This document shows, one piece after another, positions 12,104 to 25,560 of a stretch of 64,000 bases of DNA (position 1 is the first letter of the stretch; the number at the start of each line of letters is the position of its first letter). This DNA comes from Isoetes taiwanensis (Eukaryota > Streptophyta > Lycopodiopsida > Isoetales > Isoetaceae). The stretch lies in contig JAJEKV010000014.1 in the NCBI GenBank assembly GCA_021234155.1, forward strand, positions 14,126,494 to 14,190,493, in the 5' to 3' direction. The notes under the pieces were generated by a model. The model did no database searches. It saw only the letters and a list, made by a program, of their open reading frames with translations, and was not told the DNA's origin. A program made the translations under genes and the position numbers.

Positions 12104-15100
12104 TGACAGATGGTTTTCGGCAAGAGCAAGGATGGTTTTTGTGGCAGGACAAGCTCGCTGGACAGTGTCAAGGAAAGATTTTTGCTTCTGATTAGATTTC
12201 TTGCTAAGTCTGCCATAGCCACAAAATAAAAGGCTTTATGTCTGGATTTTGTCGAACAGGCGCCACCCAAAACTCTCATCCTCTTCAACCGGATTGGGTT
12301 ATTTGGACGGATTAATACCCTTGATGTATCGAGATAGGAATTGCTTTAGTTATTACCTAATGCAAACTGGATAGTTAGAGTAGAGAAGAAACCAGCAGAG
12401 TGTAAAGCTTCCGGAATACTTCAGATTTCAGAAGTTTGCCACATATTATTCGTTATTCATAGATTTATTGTTTTAGAAAAGGCATGCCAAGTTAAGCCAA
12501 TGCCAAGAAATATGTCGAAATACAAAGTTTTGCCATTCTGAAAGCAAAAATAAAGGCATCCCATCCCGTTGCCTATGGAAACAGAGATGGAAACATACCC
12601 CTTAAGCTATATTTGGATTGTTAAATCGAGATAACCATTGTTTGAAAGCGCCACAATCCTGTTCGAGTTTTTTTTTTTTTTTTTTTTTTTTTTGGGGGAT
12701 TAGCTAGATCTGATACAGAATAACATGGGTTCAGAACTTTCGATACTGAAAACGATAGTTTTTTTTGTCATTTTTCTCTAGAAAACGGAAAAAAACGGTC
12801 CGTTTTATCCCATGCCATTTTCCGTTTTCGCAACGGCAAGCATAGAAAAGGCCGTTTTTTCTGGGAAAACGGGAAAAACGGCTGTTTTTCGTAACTATGA
12901 TTTTCTCCCCCAACGGAAATTTATGTATTAGGTAATTTTAGGTTGGTGGGCAGGGTCCGAAATTAGAACTTGCCGTAACCATTAAAAATGCCTCCTTACA
13001 TTTAAGGCTACCGGAAATACACGAAATTATAGAGTAGTTTCCCAGAAATCCTTAGAAACTTCTACGAAAATGGCTTGAAAAAAATGTCGGAATGTTTTTT
13101 GGTTATCAAAAATTTTTTAGAATGGCCAGATTTTTCAGGGTCGAACCCCTCCCAATTTTGAACCCTGTTGGTGGGACTTTATGCCCGTAAAAATTCGAAG
13201 CGGCTCCGCCAGTTGAGGAGGTGCATGAGCAGCGGAGCCGCGAGTGCGCTGCCGAGGATGCCGGCGCCGCCGAGAATTTTCATGGCATACAACCCCACCA
13301 ACCTAAAATTACCAAACGTAATGACCAGGACCTTGGATTACGTATGCTGACGTGTCCATTATGCGAAAGATCGAAGCGCTAGAATGGTGCTGAAGTGGGT
13401 GGCTATTCTGATTCTTATGGTGTTGAAGACCAGTCTAGGGGTTACTTCTTAAGTGAATCTCCAGTTTATTGGAAGGTTAATGGCAGTTTCATGTTTGAAG
13501 ACAATAACAGCTATCAGCCTCCTTTCTAACAACATAAGATGGTTTAGAACAAAATCGATCAGGTCTTAGTTGTCTCCAGCTCCGCTCTAACTGTAAAGGA
13601 AGTTATCAGTGCAAAGATCTGGCTGAATGCTACAGTTTATGGCTGAAGGCCTTTTTTAGACACTGGATGCATGCATTCAGCAAGTTTAGTTATCCTGATC
13701 ATCTCTTGCGGGCATTTTTTGAGCACTGTCCATTCTCTTCCAAGCTGCAAATCCATGAGCATCGTCCTTAGCATATAATGAGGTCCACTAGCAGGTAATC
13801 ATCTCCTGACTAGACATTAATCCTTTCCAACTGGTAATTAGAGTATATTCTGAAATTATTATCCTGATTTTTTTGTTCGAGAACAAAGATAGCAAGGAAT
13901 AAGGCATTTTTGCAACTTTGAATGATTGGAGCAATATTTCAAGTGGACACATTCATCATAATCATGTTCTTTTTCGGTATTTGGCTCTGAGGCTTTGCCA
14001 TCTATTTATTATAACATAATTTGGTCATGTATGTTAAAATTCTCTATGATCTGCTTTCTTTAAATGTCCATTTATTATGTTATATTTACTACTAGGATCT
14101 GTGTGGCCTATTGAGTTTTATGATAATTTTATGATATTATTTGACCTAGTTGTATAGATCTGGCTAGTATTGTACAGATTCTAAAATATTGCATGAGATT
14201 GATTGCAGTTGTTGCTGGACACTAGATAGCATATTTGAGCAGGTCTAGACATGGCTTACCTTTGCATTTCTCCCTTAAGGTGCATCTTGCCAAACGTGTC
14301 ATTAGTAGTCATTGTACAGAATATTGTCTGGTTAATGATTGCTTGCTACTATTGTACAGAATCTAGTGCTGATTTAGTTTCTAGTGCTGATTTAGTTTCC
14401 TTGTAGTAGTCAGTATCTAGCTTTAATCCATAGGTGATTCACTAATGCCTAAGTGTATACCATTTCTTATGTCGTGGTGCGAGCATGAAGTTACGGATTG
14501 TGCCATTACTCGGCTGCTGTTGATGGCTATTTATATCCTTTCCTTTGATTATATTGATCTTATTGGTTGTGGTAAACTAGAAAGTCTTTACTTATTGCCA
14601 AAGATAGCGACTTTTCTGTTGTAATTTTTTTGTTATACTTTTGTTATTTCTCCTTTCTAAGCATATCCTGTAACTATTGTATGTAAATTGCAGGTGCTAT
14701 AAACTTGGCGTAGCAAAAGCATGGAATGGATAGCATTTCTTTAATTTTCTGTTGTGCTGACTGGAATGACAGAAATCCTTCTTTTGATCTAGTATCACAA
14801 GGTGTTAACTGCATTCCGTAAACTTTCGTCAAAAAGTTTTGGCTACCAATTTTTTTTCGATATTTTAAAAAACGGGGAAAGAGTTATTGGTGAATTTTAG
14901 GTTTTAGGTTTTCAACAGATACAAAGGCACACATTTTGATAAAGCATGAGACACTTATAGAAGACAGAAATATTAGTTTGTTTAGCTTCTTATTTGATGC
15001 TTTCTTCTTTTAATGGGACTGTCTAAAAATTGAAGATTTTTTTTTGTCTAATTTTCTCCTTTTCGTCTCAGCATGCAGTTGCTTATCCACTGCACCTAGC

Positions 15101-16670
15101 AAAATGGGTGCGTGCCACGATTGTTGGGATAATGGAATGCTTCTTTATGACATTCATGTTATGTTCCATCTCTTCATGAGGATTTGTTGTTTCTTCCTAT
15201 TCTATCCTTCTGCAGCTTTTTATTTGTTTGTTCCAGCATTGGAAAATTCGATAGCACCTTATCTTTTTTGTGAGATATATTTCGATTGCTCTGCTCATTA
15301 TTCAGTATTATGTTCTTTGCAAAGATATAATGTGGCATCCATTTTCAAAGGGCATCACACCTTTAAGCTTCGTGGGAGTGTAAATAACTTGATGGGCTAA
15401 AGAAGACAGACAAAGAAAATATGGGAATATATATGCAAAGGTCATTCTTCTTCTTTTTCTTTTTTTTTTTTCTTCATTTTGATTAGCTACATTAGAATTA
15501 TCAATATGCTTTTACTTGGGTTCAAATCATGCACTAGGTTTATATTTCTTTGTGGGAATGGTATATATAGGTTCAAATTCTTTGCTATATGTATTGCTTT
15601 GTATAGATCGCATTTGAAGAGTGTTGCAACTGTAATGCTTTAGAATCATGACGTGTTGGAGTTTGTACGTAATTATTGCATAATGTGTATAGATTGGCTC
15701 ATGAGAGCATATACATTGAAAGCACTCAGGGGACTTGGACATTGAAAGCACTCAGGGAAATTGAGGGCATAGCAGTCACGACCATAGTGTAAATATATGA
15801 CCCTAGTATACAAGAAGAGTCAATATTACTATTTGTTTAAAAAATGAGTTGCAACACATTTTGGAGGCAAATGATTTTAAACAGCAATATTGATATGAAG
15901 TCGAACCGAACTGCTAAATTGTCTGCACAACCGTCGAAGAAGAATTATATAAGCAGATAGAGCATAATTGACACAGTGGTTTTGATTATAACATTGAGGA
16001 GGAAATGCGAACCTAGTTGATCTATTATGGTTGACATTTGAGCTACAATAATATTGGTAGTCTCATTGCTACAGTGCTACATAGCTACAGTATTATTGGA
16101 ATTGTTAATGGTTCTATAATATTGACATTCGTCAAGTTCTATTGTCTCATATACTTTATAGAAAAAGTGTTTCTGCTAGTTATTGCATTGTTCTATCTGG
16201 ATTGTTTTGGTGTTTTAATTTTGCTAGGACATTGAGTTATTTTGGTTAAGGTTCGAGCCCCTGTATTTCATATTCCAAAACTTTAGGCGAAGTTATATAG
16301 GCGCTCTATATTCCATCAAAACTTTAGGCAAACTCGTATTTGACATTTCAAAATCATAGGCGCCCCTAATCATAAATGACCATAAGCAAAACGAGAGGTG
16401 CCCAGAGGCTCAAACATACGGCCTAAGCCGTAGAATCGACGGATCCGACAACTGTGGTAGTCCAGGGTGCACCTCATTTAGAATATGTAGCAAAATAACA
16501 TCAATACAACATCATACATTATAGTTAATTTGTTAATGATGTCTAGCATTAGCTATTTAGTCCAGCCAAATGCCTTGCATGAGTTATATTTGTACTTATG
16601 CCCTGCCTCGCATTAAGTTATATTTGTACTTATGCCTGGTAACGCCGGGCACCCTTTACAAGTCATTATA
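12104..16670. other. Intergenic stretch, repeats but no gene
   Basis: A poly-T run lies at about 12667-12692. An AAACGG-rich palindromic tract lies at 12750-12900. Short tandem duplications occur at 14360-14400 (19-bp unit) and 15715-15760 (about 25-bp unit). The open frames here, including one at 15044-15400, show no domain and no coding-like composition. Confidence 0.5.
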
Positions 16671-16679
16671 AAATCCCAA

Positions 16680-17705
16680 CTATGCAATTATTTTACGACC
16701 TTTTTCGACAGCCCCAATGTTAATACAAGCTTTTACACTTAAACAAGAGAAAAATCATTGGGTGAGACACCCTCCAATTTCATCTGTTCAAAGCATTTCA
16801 ATGCCTCAAACAATGTTGATTTTCGGCAAGTCCTGCAACAAGTGTTTTCCATGCCATTAAGTCATGACTTGGTAATCCGTCAAATACTTCATGTGCCCCT
16901 CCAAGTGATTCACTTTTAATGTACATGTTCAGTAGGCAATTCCCAATAAAATAATTTGTTTGTAATCCCTTTCATACAATCTCAGCTTGTATCTCTGACA
17001 CTTATCGAGTGCTCCTACAGGGCCAAAAGATTTGAAAATTGAGACAAAGGTGGTGACATCTGTAGGAATGCCATGTGATTGCATAAATTCATACCGTTTA
17101 GATACTTCATAAGCAAGCCCAGTTTCTGCATACGTTGCAATAAATGCATTACACGACACTTTATCTTGAACTGGAAACTTCACATGCCTCTCCAAGTTAG
17201 CCATTTTGTGCACATATATGAATCAAGGTGGCAATAAAAGGTCTCCTTCAAATCCCTTTATTTGTATCTCTGCATGTATTTCTCGTCCCCTATGTATAGC
17301 TTCCATGGCACAATAAGCTTTCAAGCAACAAACAAATATGACAGCATTTGAAGGGATGCCATTCATCTGCATCTGTTCAAAAAATATAAGTGCTTGCTAT
17401 TCAGTATATCCTGCAATTAAAGAGGTCCAAGCAACAACATCTTATACTTGCAATTTTCCAAAGATTTGTCTCGCCTCTATAAGGTAGCCAAGCTCTGCAT
17501 ACATTTCAATGAGTGCATTACCAAGTGCAAGATCTTTTCAAGTCCCTTCTGAGCAATTTCCCTATATACTTCTTCAGCCTTAGCCTTCTGAATGCCTGCT
17601 AGATTGTGACAGGCTTTCAAGATGCAAATAAAACTCACAACGTTTGAAGACACATCCTCCATTTGCATCTGTTCAAAACATTTTAATACTTCCATCGAGT
17701 CCCAT
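16680..17705 (-). pseudogene. PLS-type PPR pseudogene
   Basis: On the minus strand several degenerate PPR units can be followed through changing frames. They include EVLKCFEQMQ with FICILKACHNLAG, then GREIHAEIQIKGFEGDL, then NAFIATYAETGLAYEVSKRYEFMQSHG with TTFVSIFKSFGPVGALDKC, then EVFDGLPSHDLMAWKTLVAG, and a last block resembling CFEQMKLEGVSPND. Stops and small indels interrupt at several places. The alternation of VSxNAFIATYAE-like and ILKACxxLAG-like blocks is the PLS arrangement of organellar RNA-editing PPR proteins. No C-terminal E or DYW domain is visible. The gene is dead. Confidence 0.8.
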
Positions 17706-17756
17706 AATAATGTGTCTCTTATGATGAAGATTGGGTTCTATGATTACGGGACTTAT

Positions 17757-17900
17757 TCAACACAAAGATGCTCTTTATGCACTTGAACTTTTTGAATAGA
17801 TGGAAAAGGAGATGACATATTTGGGCACTTTAAAAGCCTGTGGTAACATAGGAGCCACGGGGTAGGGAAAGCTGATTCATGGGCAAATTATTGGAATAAG
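17757..17900 (+). pseudogene. Second PPR scrap, opposite orientation
   Basis: On the plus strand the frame reads HKDALYALELFE, stop, MEKEMTYLGTLKACGNIGATG, stop, GKLIHGQIIG. ALELFExMEKE followed by TLKACGNIGATGxGKLIH is one PPR unit boundary of the PLS type. It lies about 50 bp from the minus-strand relic, so two PPR pieces now point away from each other. Confidence 0.65.
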
Positions 17901-17949
17901 TGTTAGCTAAAACAAGCAAAACGGAAGGTATAAGAAAACACAGCTTACA

Positions 17950-20900
17950 TGCATTCTCATCTCTGGCTGCAAAATAGGTTTTTCGCTCCGGTGCTTTTCT
18001 CCTTGCGCCTGAAAGTAAGGTCTGACAGAAAACTAGATGTCAGATGAAGAATTTATTTTACAAAACTTTATATAAATTTTGTATCACAAGAGTACTAGGA
18101 TTTGCTTATGCTACTAGGCATTTTGCTTGCATAAAACATGTTGCTGTAGCAGATGCTAAACTCATACTGGCTACATTTGTGGCAAGGGATCGAATCAGGT
18201 ATCATTAATGAAAATGGACTCCTCAAAATGTGTGGCAATATGCAGATTCAGAGGATGCACATAAAGTATTTAGTAAGTTGCATTAGATGGATAGTTCCGT
18301 TTGTACTCAAGATGTGTCAAGGAAAACAGATTGAAAGTAAAGAAGACGTTGGTAGAATATTTGCCAGCATGCATCAACCAATCAAACTATATATAAGTTC
18401 AAGCACGATTGCAACAAAAAATGAGACTGCCTATGGCTAGACGACAAAAGTTGTTCTTTCTTGTCTTCAAGCTAAAGAAATGAAAATGCGGTTCTGTTAC
18501 TGTCAGGCTTGTTCCAGCTTATAATATAGCAATTGCCAAATTGAAGATTTGTCTACGCAGATGGCTTGATGATTAATAGAAGATTAACAATTATCTTATT
18601 CACGATTCAGCCAGTAAATAGGGCAGGTGCATGATAACATGGATTTTGGCCTTGGAATGCTGATAAATCAACAACAAATGATCTTTTATGATATGAAAAG
18701 AAATGGAGCAGACCTTTTGTTGCAGTGCAATACATGCCATCATCTTCAGCAATATCTCACATATATATCTAAACGAAACCCTAATATTTAGGATTCTCAA
18801 ATTTCCTCACCATGTTCGGTTATCCTTTATTCCGATTGCTATAAATCTACAAAAGCGTTTGGTTGTGATCCTCTCCAAGCAGCATTGAGGTCCCTATATA
18901 TTAGAAGGCTGAGTTCTTAATATGTCCTCTTCTCATTTTTGCAAGCATTCTTGCTTACATAAGCACTACATGCATCGCTTTTGGTTTTGCAAAACCGGCT
19001 CTGGCAAAATGAACGCCTTAAGCTTCTAGCAATAGGAATATTTTCAAGTGTGTACAAGCTGGTAGCAGCTATATGGAACGAAGCCATGGATGCATCAAGC
19101 TCCTGATATTCAACTAGATGAGGACCATGGGTCGGATCCCGAACACATTTAGGTAATATTGACACTGAATATATATTCATATTTTAGATAGCAAGAAGTG
19201 CAATATTTGGTTGAACAACAAGTTTTTCCTTCACATATACAACTGCTTCTCAAAAACAGGTGATGAATAAGTAACCTGAGGTTTGCTTTATTCTTTCTTC
19301 CTATTTTATTCTCTATTGATTGATTTCCAATTCATATGCACAGCAGATTCACTAACTGGCAAAAGGTTACAAGGGTTGATCGGCTATAAATCGGGAGGCT
19401 CCATTGTACCTTTTGGTCCTTCGTGCATTACCAACTTGTGTTGCTAATGTCATAATGATTGGCTGCGGATACGGGATCTATCCTAACCTTGTCATTTTTT
19501 TGCTTCTAGTTTGAGGGGTTTGCTAGGATATGGAATGGAGTTACAAAGTTGACGACAAGTTGTAGATTTCAAGATATGGCAACATTTTGAGAAGGTTCTT
19601 TATAACTTCATTTACAAGGAAAATCACAGGTTGTATCTAGTCTAAATTATGAGATAACAAGCAAGGTCAGAAAAGCCTACTGATTGAAACAAATTAATAG
19701 GATAGGTCTCTAAAGCAGGTTAGGCTATACGTCTACTTGCTATTTAAATTGCATAATATTGTGAAAAGCAAGTTGTCATATATGTCAAGGAATATAGATT
19801 TTCTTTGAAAGGTGCTCTGGACATGGCTCTGAACATAGGTTTATTACATGATCTTAGGTAGTCATGCGTGATGCAAAAGGCTTTGTCATGCATGGGTTTG
19901 TCCATTGTGCATGTAATATAGAGAGTGATTGAAAAAGGAAAATTTTCTTAAGGATGTATGAAAAAGGCGGCATCCTAGATAGGCATGCAAGTGTGTTATG
20001 CTGCATATATTAAGAAGGTCCTTTCTAACATATAAGGGATTGAAGTATAAGTCTGTTTGAAGCTTATGCAAATGAATATGAACTGAAAATGTGATGTGCA
20101 TAATCTTAAATATATCTTGGTGTTGTAGTATATCTGGTCATATCAACTTGTATAGATTGTATCACTTGTTGTCTGGCCGAGTAGTGCATTGCACGAAAAG
20201 CATGGCATCCTATTCAAACATGGCGATGATTGTTACATGCATTTTCCTCAATTATAGGCATGTTTGCTATTTATCTTCTTGAAGAGGAGAAGACATATGG
20301 TTGCAGTGCAAACTCGGCAAGCAAATGTAATGGAAAAATTACCGTGGTTCAGAAAAGTGATAGATGTAAAAAATTACTATAGCTTAGCCCACATTATAGT
20401 TTCAGTATGTTGTTTTGAATAATTTATAGAACACATAAGCTCTTGATTGCATAATTTCTCCTAAGTATTTTTCCATCTTTAAATGTAATCAATGCTAGCT
20501 CAACCGAATCAACCTCGAGCCATCGTTGACATGCGTTCCTTCATTATATATGCCATTTATTTTTGGCCATTGTATTTTAGATGTGAAATATGATAGATGT
20601 AAATATTATAGATGTTATGGTCAATTGTATTCTGGTTATGTACTTTGAGAAAGTTTGTTGCAATCGGATCTAGCCCACATTGCGTTTAAAGATGCTAGTT
20701 TGAATAATTTATAGAACAGATAGGCTCGTGATTGCATAATCTCTCCTATAATCAATGGACCTATGCCTCCTACATCTATTATGCTCTATCACAATCATGA
20801 TCACAACCTTTGCACAAAAGACAAGTAAAAAGAAGCTTTTCGAACCATTCATTCGGCAAATGTACTTGGTGCTTGCTCCTACAATGCTATTGAAGGAAAT

Positions 20901-23700
20901 GGAATATAAATATCGGCTCCATAGCATTTTTATTACTGCTTTAATCATGTTGTTGTTGTCGTTACCACTAAGACACATTCTGTATTAGCTAAATTTCGAT
21001 TATAATGCTTAAAGGCTTTTATTTCATGACTTTTATAATGCAGGCTTATATGTGTGGAATTGGAAAAGTGTTGCTTGTGAAGGCTTATTCTGGAATTTGT
21101 TCCAAAGACAGGCATTAGCTGCAAAAGCATCCAATCCAGTGCAACACAAGTTCATGAATTTGCGTACACAGAATTTTTGAGTATTGACTAAATAACGCCT
21201 CTCTTCCTTAAGGTTTGATAATCAATTGATTTTTTGACCTATGCATTGTTCAGGCATTCGAAGCGGAGCTTTCTTTATAGTATGTTCTTTTGTTGTGGCT
21301 TATCTTTCAAGAATTCTGATCAAAATGTGCTCTTCTTCAAGGAAATCTGACAAAGGACCATTGTTGGAATCGCTTTCATTTCTATGTACATGCCTATGAT
21401 CCCAGTCTCAGATGTGTAACCAACAGAACAGGCCTATCTTGGATAAAATTTGAAAGGTATAACCTCTAGCCTTGACATTTTCTTTTCTGGTAGTTGTACA
21501 GCAATTGCACAATGATCTTCTTTGATTTATGGATTTTGCAAGGAAATTTAATGGATCCAACGGTGATATCAAGATGAGGAATTTCTATTGGCAGTGGCAG
21601 TAGCACATCTGGACGGGCTCTATGAATAGATAAATAAATTTGGAGCATATCTGCAAATTTAAGACATGGCAGTTGCAGGAAAAAGCAGATGGGTCATGCT
21701 GCTAGCTGCATTTTAATACTGTTGTGATGTTATAGCTATAGTACATATCCAAACGGGATGTTGGTAACAGACTATTGTTTTGGCTTCTGACATGATTGCT
21801 ATCTTGCCTTCGCTTAACAAGCTATAACTGTTGGCTATGGTATTCCAACGAGCTTGTAATGATTTGCGCATTTACAACTGCATGCAGAGCTATACGCATT
21901 TGCTCCATCATTTTTGTTTCACATTGCTATATTAATCCAATAGCTTCCCTAATATTGGTCAGATTTGAATTGCAATTTCGAAATCTAAACTTCTCCATGA
22001 GTGAAAATACGGGTTGATCCTCTTTCACCTGCAAGCATTCCAATCGAAGGTGCCTGATTGACCTGATGCATTTCAAGGGCTATACATGCAGTTACCATAG
22101 CAGTCTTTCCATCAGTATATTACCATGCATTTACATATTAGCACCACCATTAACTTCGAGTTTTCCTTCAGCTTTTTTTCTAGAAGTAAAAGATGCAGGT
22201 CAACAAAAGAGCTTGATAACAGTCTCAGCAAGTGAAATTGAGCCAAAAACTTCGCTTGAGACATCAATGTGTAATGTGAATCTCCACAAGGACAAAAGAA
22301 GAACGAAAAAGTTCTACCAGAGGATTTATGTCTAGCATATTGTAGTAAGTTGCCCTCAAGCTCAAAGAACAAGTATGTTCTTCCCATCCAAGTCAAAGAT
22401 CGCCTAGAGAGAAGCTTTTTTTTTTTTTTTTTTTTTTGAAAAGGGCTTTATCAATTCTAACTACGTCTAGCTGCATCAGGAATGATTGATTTAAGAACGA
22501 TTATACACAGCATGGCTAAGCTTATATCCTAACTGCACGGACATGGTAATGTTGATAGACATAGTTTTGAGGCAACTGACTTAACTATAAAACCTCTTAG
22601 CTTCATTGATATGATGGCATGTTGATGGCATGTTGAGCCACCAAGAAATTGTAACTATGAAAGAAGTGTTATTTGCCATCTATATATATTCATATAAGTG
22701 GAAGCATTGAAGATGTATTCCATATATCTAAATTGCTTCACACAGAATCTGCAGATCACCCTTTTAATTACGCCGCATTCAAATGCATGTAGTAGATCTA
22801 AGCAAAGCACAACAACATTTATAAATACAAGGACTTAAATAAATTAATGCACTCTGTGGCTAAGGTTAGGAAATATGAGAAGAACAGCTAAGAAAAACAC
22901 ATTGTTCACATGCACTGTGTTCAATATTAATTTGTTGGACATATCGCTCAACTCAAATGATGATTCTAGCATGTAGGTGTTTGCAAATAATGAAATTGTG
23001 ATAATAAATATTGCTTACTATTTTCTGTATACCTCATGATAAAAAATGTGAGTTTTATTCCTTAAACAATAAAACCACTGTGCACATTTTCAAGCAACTT
23101 AATAGAAGCTCCATTATCTTGTTTTCTTTCGCTAGATTTTAGTGTTTGTCCTAAGCAACATGTATTCAAAAACACGTTACAACTCAAATCTACTTCTTAA
23201 AGCAGATTGTTTATCAGCTTTGTTAGTTTCTATGTATACCCGACGAAAAGCCCAGCAACAATGGGCACTTTTTCTAGTGTTTCCATAAAAGGGCATTAAG
23301 AATTGCCATTTGTTTCTTCTCACCATTTAACCCCTTTTTTTAACAGTTAAGCAAATTCCATGATCACTTCTCTGAGCGAACTAATGGAAACATTTTAACT
23401 TATATGTGCAGCATTTAGTCAGAAATATACACACGTTGTTTGAGTTCTTCTGATTTTTACACTGCATCTTGATATGACAAATCTAGACAAGTGTGGAGTC
23501 CTGTTTAAATTGTTGACTATCTAACTTTTGCTCATTATTGTTATGGACGTACAAAGGAACATAAGCCATAAATATAAATAAAATATAAATGGTGGTGATG
23601 GTTCTTGCAAAGGTCAAAATCATGATAGAAAGTCTATGTCTTAAGATCTGATAGACTTAAGGCTATAAAATTGTGCTATTTCTGATTGGAGCACTATGCA
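17950..23700. other. Gene-poor stretch
   Basis: No gene can be supported. A diverged direct repeat is present: the segment at about 20383-20470 recurs at about 20667-20757, sharing TTTGAATAATTTATAGAACA and TTGATTGCATAAT-like words. A poly-T run lies at about 22419-22436. All open frames are below 100 codons and lack recognisable motifs. Confidence 0.5.
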
Positions 23701-23739
23701 TTAAAGAATATGCAAACATACCCCCGAGGCATCGAGGGG

Positions 23740-24490
23740 GGGCAACCATCTCTTGCTGAGACCTTGTTTCTTTTTATTCTAGAATGGGGCTCGCATGAAA
23801 CCAACAAACCGCCGATAGATAGGCTTATCATTCATCTCAGTAGATTTTTTCAATGGTGGGGATGAGGGGGTAGCGCACACATGCGAACTACCCACGAAAA
23901 ATAAAGGGAAAATCCAATTATATCATTTGGACCCCAAAAAATACAATGCTAATAGATGTGTGGCTGGTGTACCTGCCGAAAGCTTATCACCGGGATTAAA
24001 AAACCCTGCCCTTTCGGGTTTTCGAGGAAAAACCCTAGTGATAAGCCTTCGGCAAGGGGCTTGGACAAACGTAAGGCATAGAAATCGCTCCCAAAAACCC
24101 ATGCATGGAGAAATCAAAACAGATGCCGCTCGCCAACCTGTACCTGCACATCACCAACACAACAAAAACGAGGCAAAACAAACCTCCCAGAGTGGAGGGG
24201 CTGATCACGCGTGCCACGCGACAAAAAACAAAAACCTCGTCAAATAAAGGGGTTGGTCACGCGTGCCAGGCGACAAATACAATAAACAAAGAGGGGGGGG
24301 AGGGTGGGTTCAAAGAGAATAAGGTACTGCTGAGAGAAGAGGAAGCGCCGATGAGACGTTGATGTAGAACCGCGCCTAAAATAGCGAACTCCCAACCAGA
24401 AAGGGCATGCGCCGCATGCATGCATGCAAGACATGCATGCTCGCCCCATTCTAGAATGTCGATCCAATGTCTCGGATCGATGGGATTTAT
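23740..24490 (-). mobile_element. Hairpin-rich TIR repeat, copy A
   Basis: The ends carry inverted repeats. The left end at 23776 reads ATTCTAGAATGGGG followed by CTCGCATG. The right end at 24436-24457 is CATGCTCGCCCCATTCTAGAAT, which matches the inverse of the left end at 20 of 22 bases. Inside, 23974-24054 forms a strong stem: TGCCGAAAGCTTATCAC pairs with GTGATAAGCCTTCGGCA, enclosing a smaller AACCC/GGGTT hairpin. A GCATGCATGC tract lies near the right end. Copy B at 43.2-44.4 kb shares most blocks in the other orientation. No protein is encoded. Confidence 0.65.
23974..24054. repeat. Inverted repeat (nested hairpin)
   Basis: The two arms of about 17 bases differ at one position. They enclose CCGGG...CCCTAG and an inner AAACCCTGCCC...GGGTTTT hairpin. 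The equivalent region of copy B (about 44065-44150) has lost most of the pairing. Confidence 0.7.
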
Positions 24491-24519
24491 GTTGAAATTT
24501 GTCAAAATATTATGTCATT

Positions 24520-25560
24520 AGGAATCAGAAGAACCAAATTGGATAGGTTTCTTGTCGGATTTGTCAGAAAAATTGTACCACCACCGACGGTTAGCCTTTG
24601 GATTTCTAAGAGCTCATAAGTTGCACCATAGTTTAGGGATTGATTTTGGAGATGCCAAAATAGTGTTGCCTCTAGTTTATGCGATATTGCTTGCCATCCT
24701 GTTTCGGTAAGCTTTACATGGTTTTATTACATTGCTTTGCTTGGTTTTAATGGGAATTGTATGGCATTTAGGTGGTAAAATTGCAAGGGCAGAGATTATT
24801 ATATACCTTATGAAATTAGCTATTGTAGAGGTCAGGAAACAAATTAACTCTTTATTTGAATACTATTAAATGCCTAAACAAAACGTGGATTTGCAATATA
24901 GAAACAACATTGTATAATCTGTCAAGCAGGAGCAAAGGCTGGACTTTTTATAAATGGTGGCATTGAAATTGATGAGTATAGATAGATCTTCTATTGGTTA
25001 TCTAATATGTATTATACCCTCTCTATTTGGAGGATAGACTATGCTCAAGGCTATTAATATAAATGGAAAGCTCCAGAGGTATTAAGACTTGTGACCACTT
25101 TTGTGGTCCCTTTGAATATGTTGGTTCTTGTGTTGATTAAATATATCTCATCTCCAATTTAACCAGCGTGTAGCTTGCAATATAAACTAGATAGGACTGT
25201 TATCGCCCTCATGACATGGAAACATGAATTACGGATCTATATGCTTTTTCATATTTCTATCATCTAGTTGCATTTATTTATGTGATTCACTTGGATAAAA
25301 CAATTATGCAGATTGCCGATGAGTTTATTGTTGGGTTGCCACAATCTTGTGATGAAGAAGAGACACTTCAGTTTATTAAACACGCTGCTTTGGGGGCAGA
25401 CCTACATAATGTGTTGCAGAACAGTGATTTAATAGTCCCTATTATTTGGGTTCTAATTATTAGTCCCTGTAGAGGATGGTGTGCTTATTTTCAAGATGAG
25501 TATGGTACCTTCGATGATGAGCTTGATCTTATGATTTACAAGCGAGGAGCATGTCCAGAT
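24520..25560 (+). other. Coding-like segments of unknown identity
   Basis: A frame ending at about 24708 (reading EPNWIGFLSDLSEK and LRAHKLHHSLGIDFGDAK) stops at a good GT donor (CGGTAAGC). Another frame after a CAG acceptor at about 25312 reads IADEFIVGLPQSCDEEE and then FIKHAALGADLHNVLQ. They could be two exons of one decayed gene or transposon. I recognise no family, and a stop interrupts the second frame at 25561. Confidence 0.25.

Larger units (their letters stand above)
10277..12901. mobile_element. Possible larger transposon enclosing a MITE and a PPR fragment
   Basis: The sequence CATAGTTACG followed by an A-rich, AAACGG-rich tract occurs at 10275 on the plus strand and, inverted, ending at about 12901. 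Between them lie the MITE at 10451-11728 and the PPR fragment at 11757-12103. The flanks (ATTTTATGA on the left, ATTTTCTCC on the right) share only five of nine bases, so a target duplication is weak. A Mutator-like element that captured a gene fragment is one reading. Two unrelated end copies of the same repeat is another. Confidence 0.3.

Noticed and set aside
15044-15400. 118-codon open frame
   Set aside because: Its Cys- and Phe-rich composition reflects T-rich DNA; no domain, no splice context, no conserved motif.
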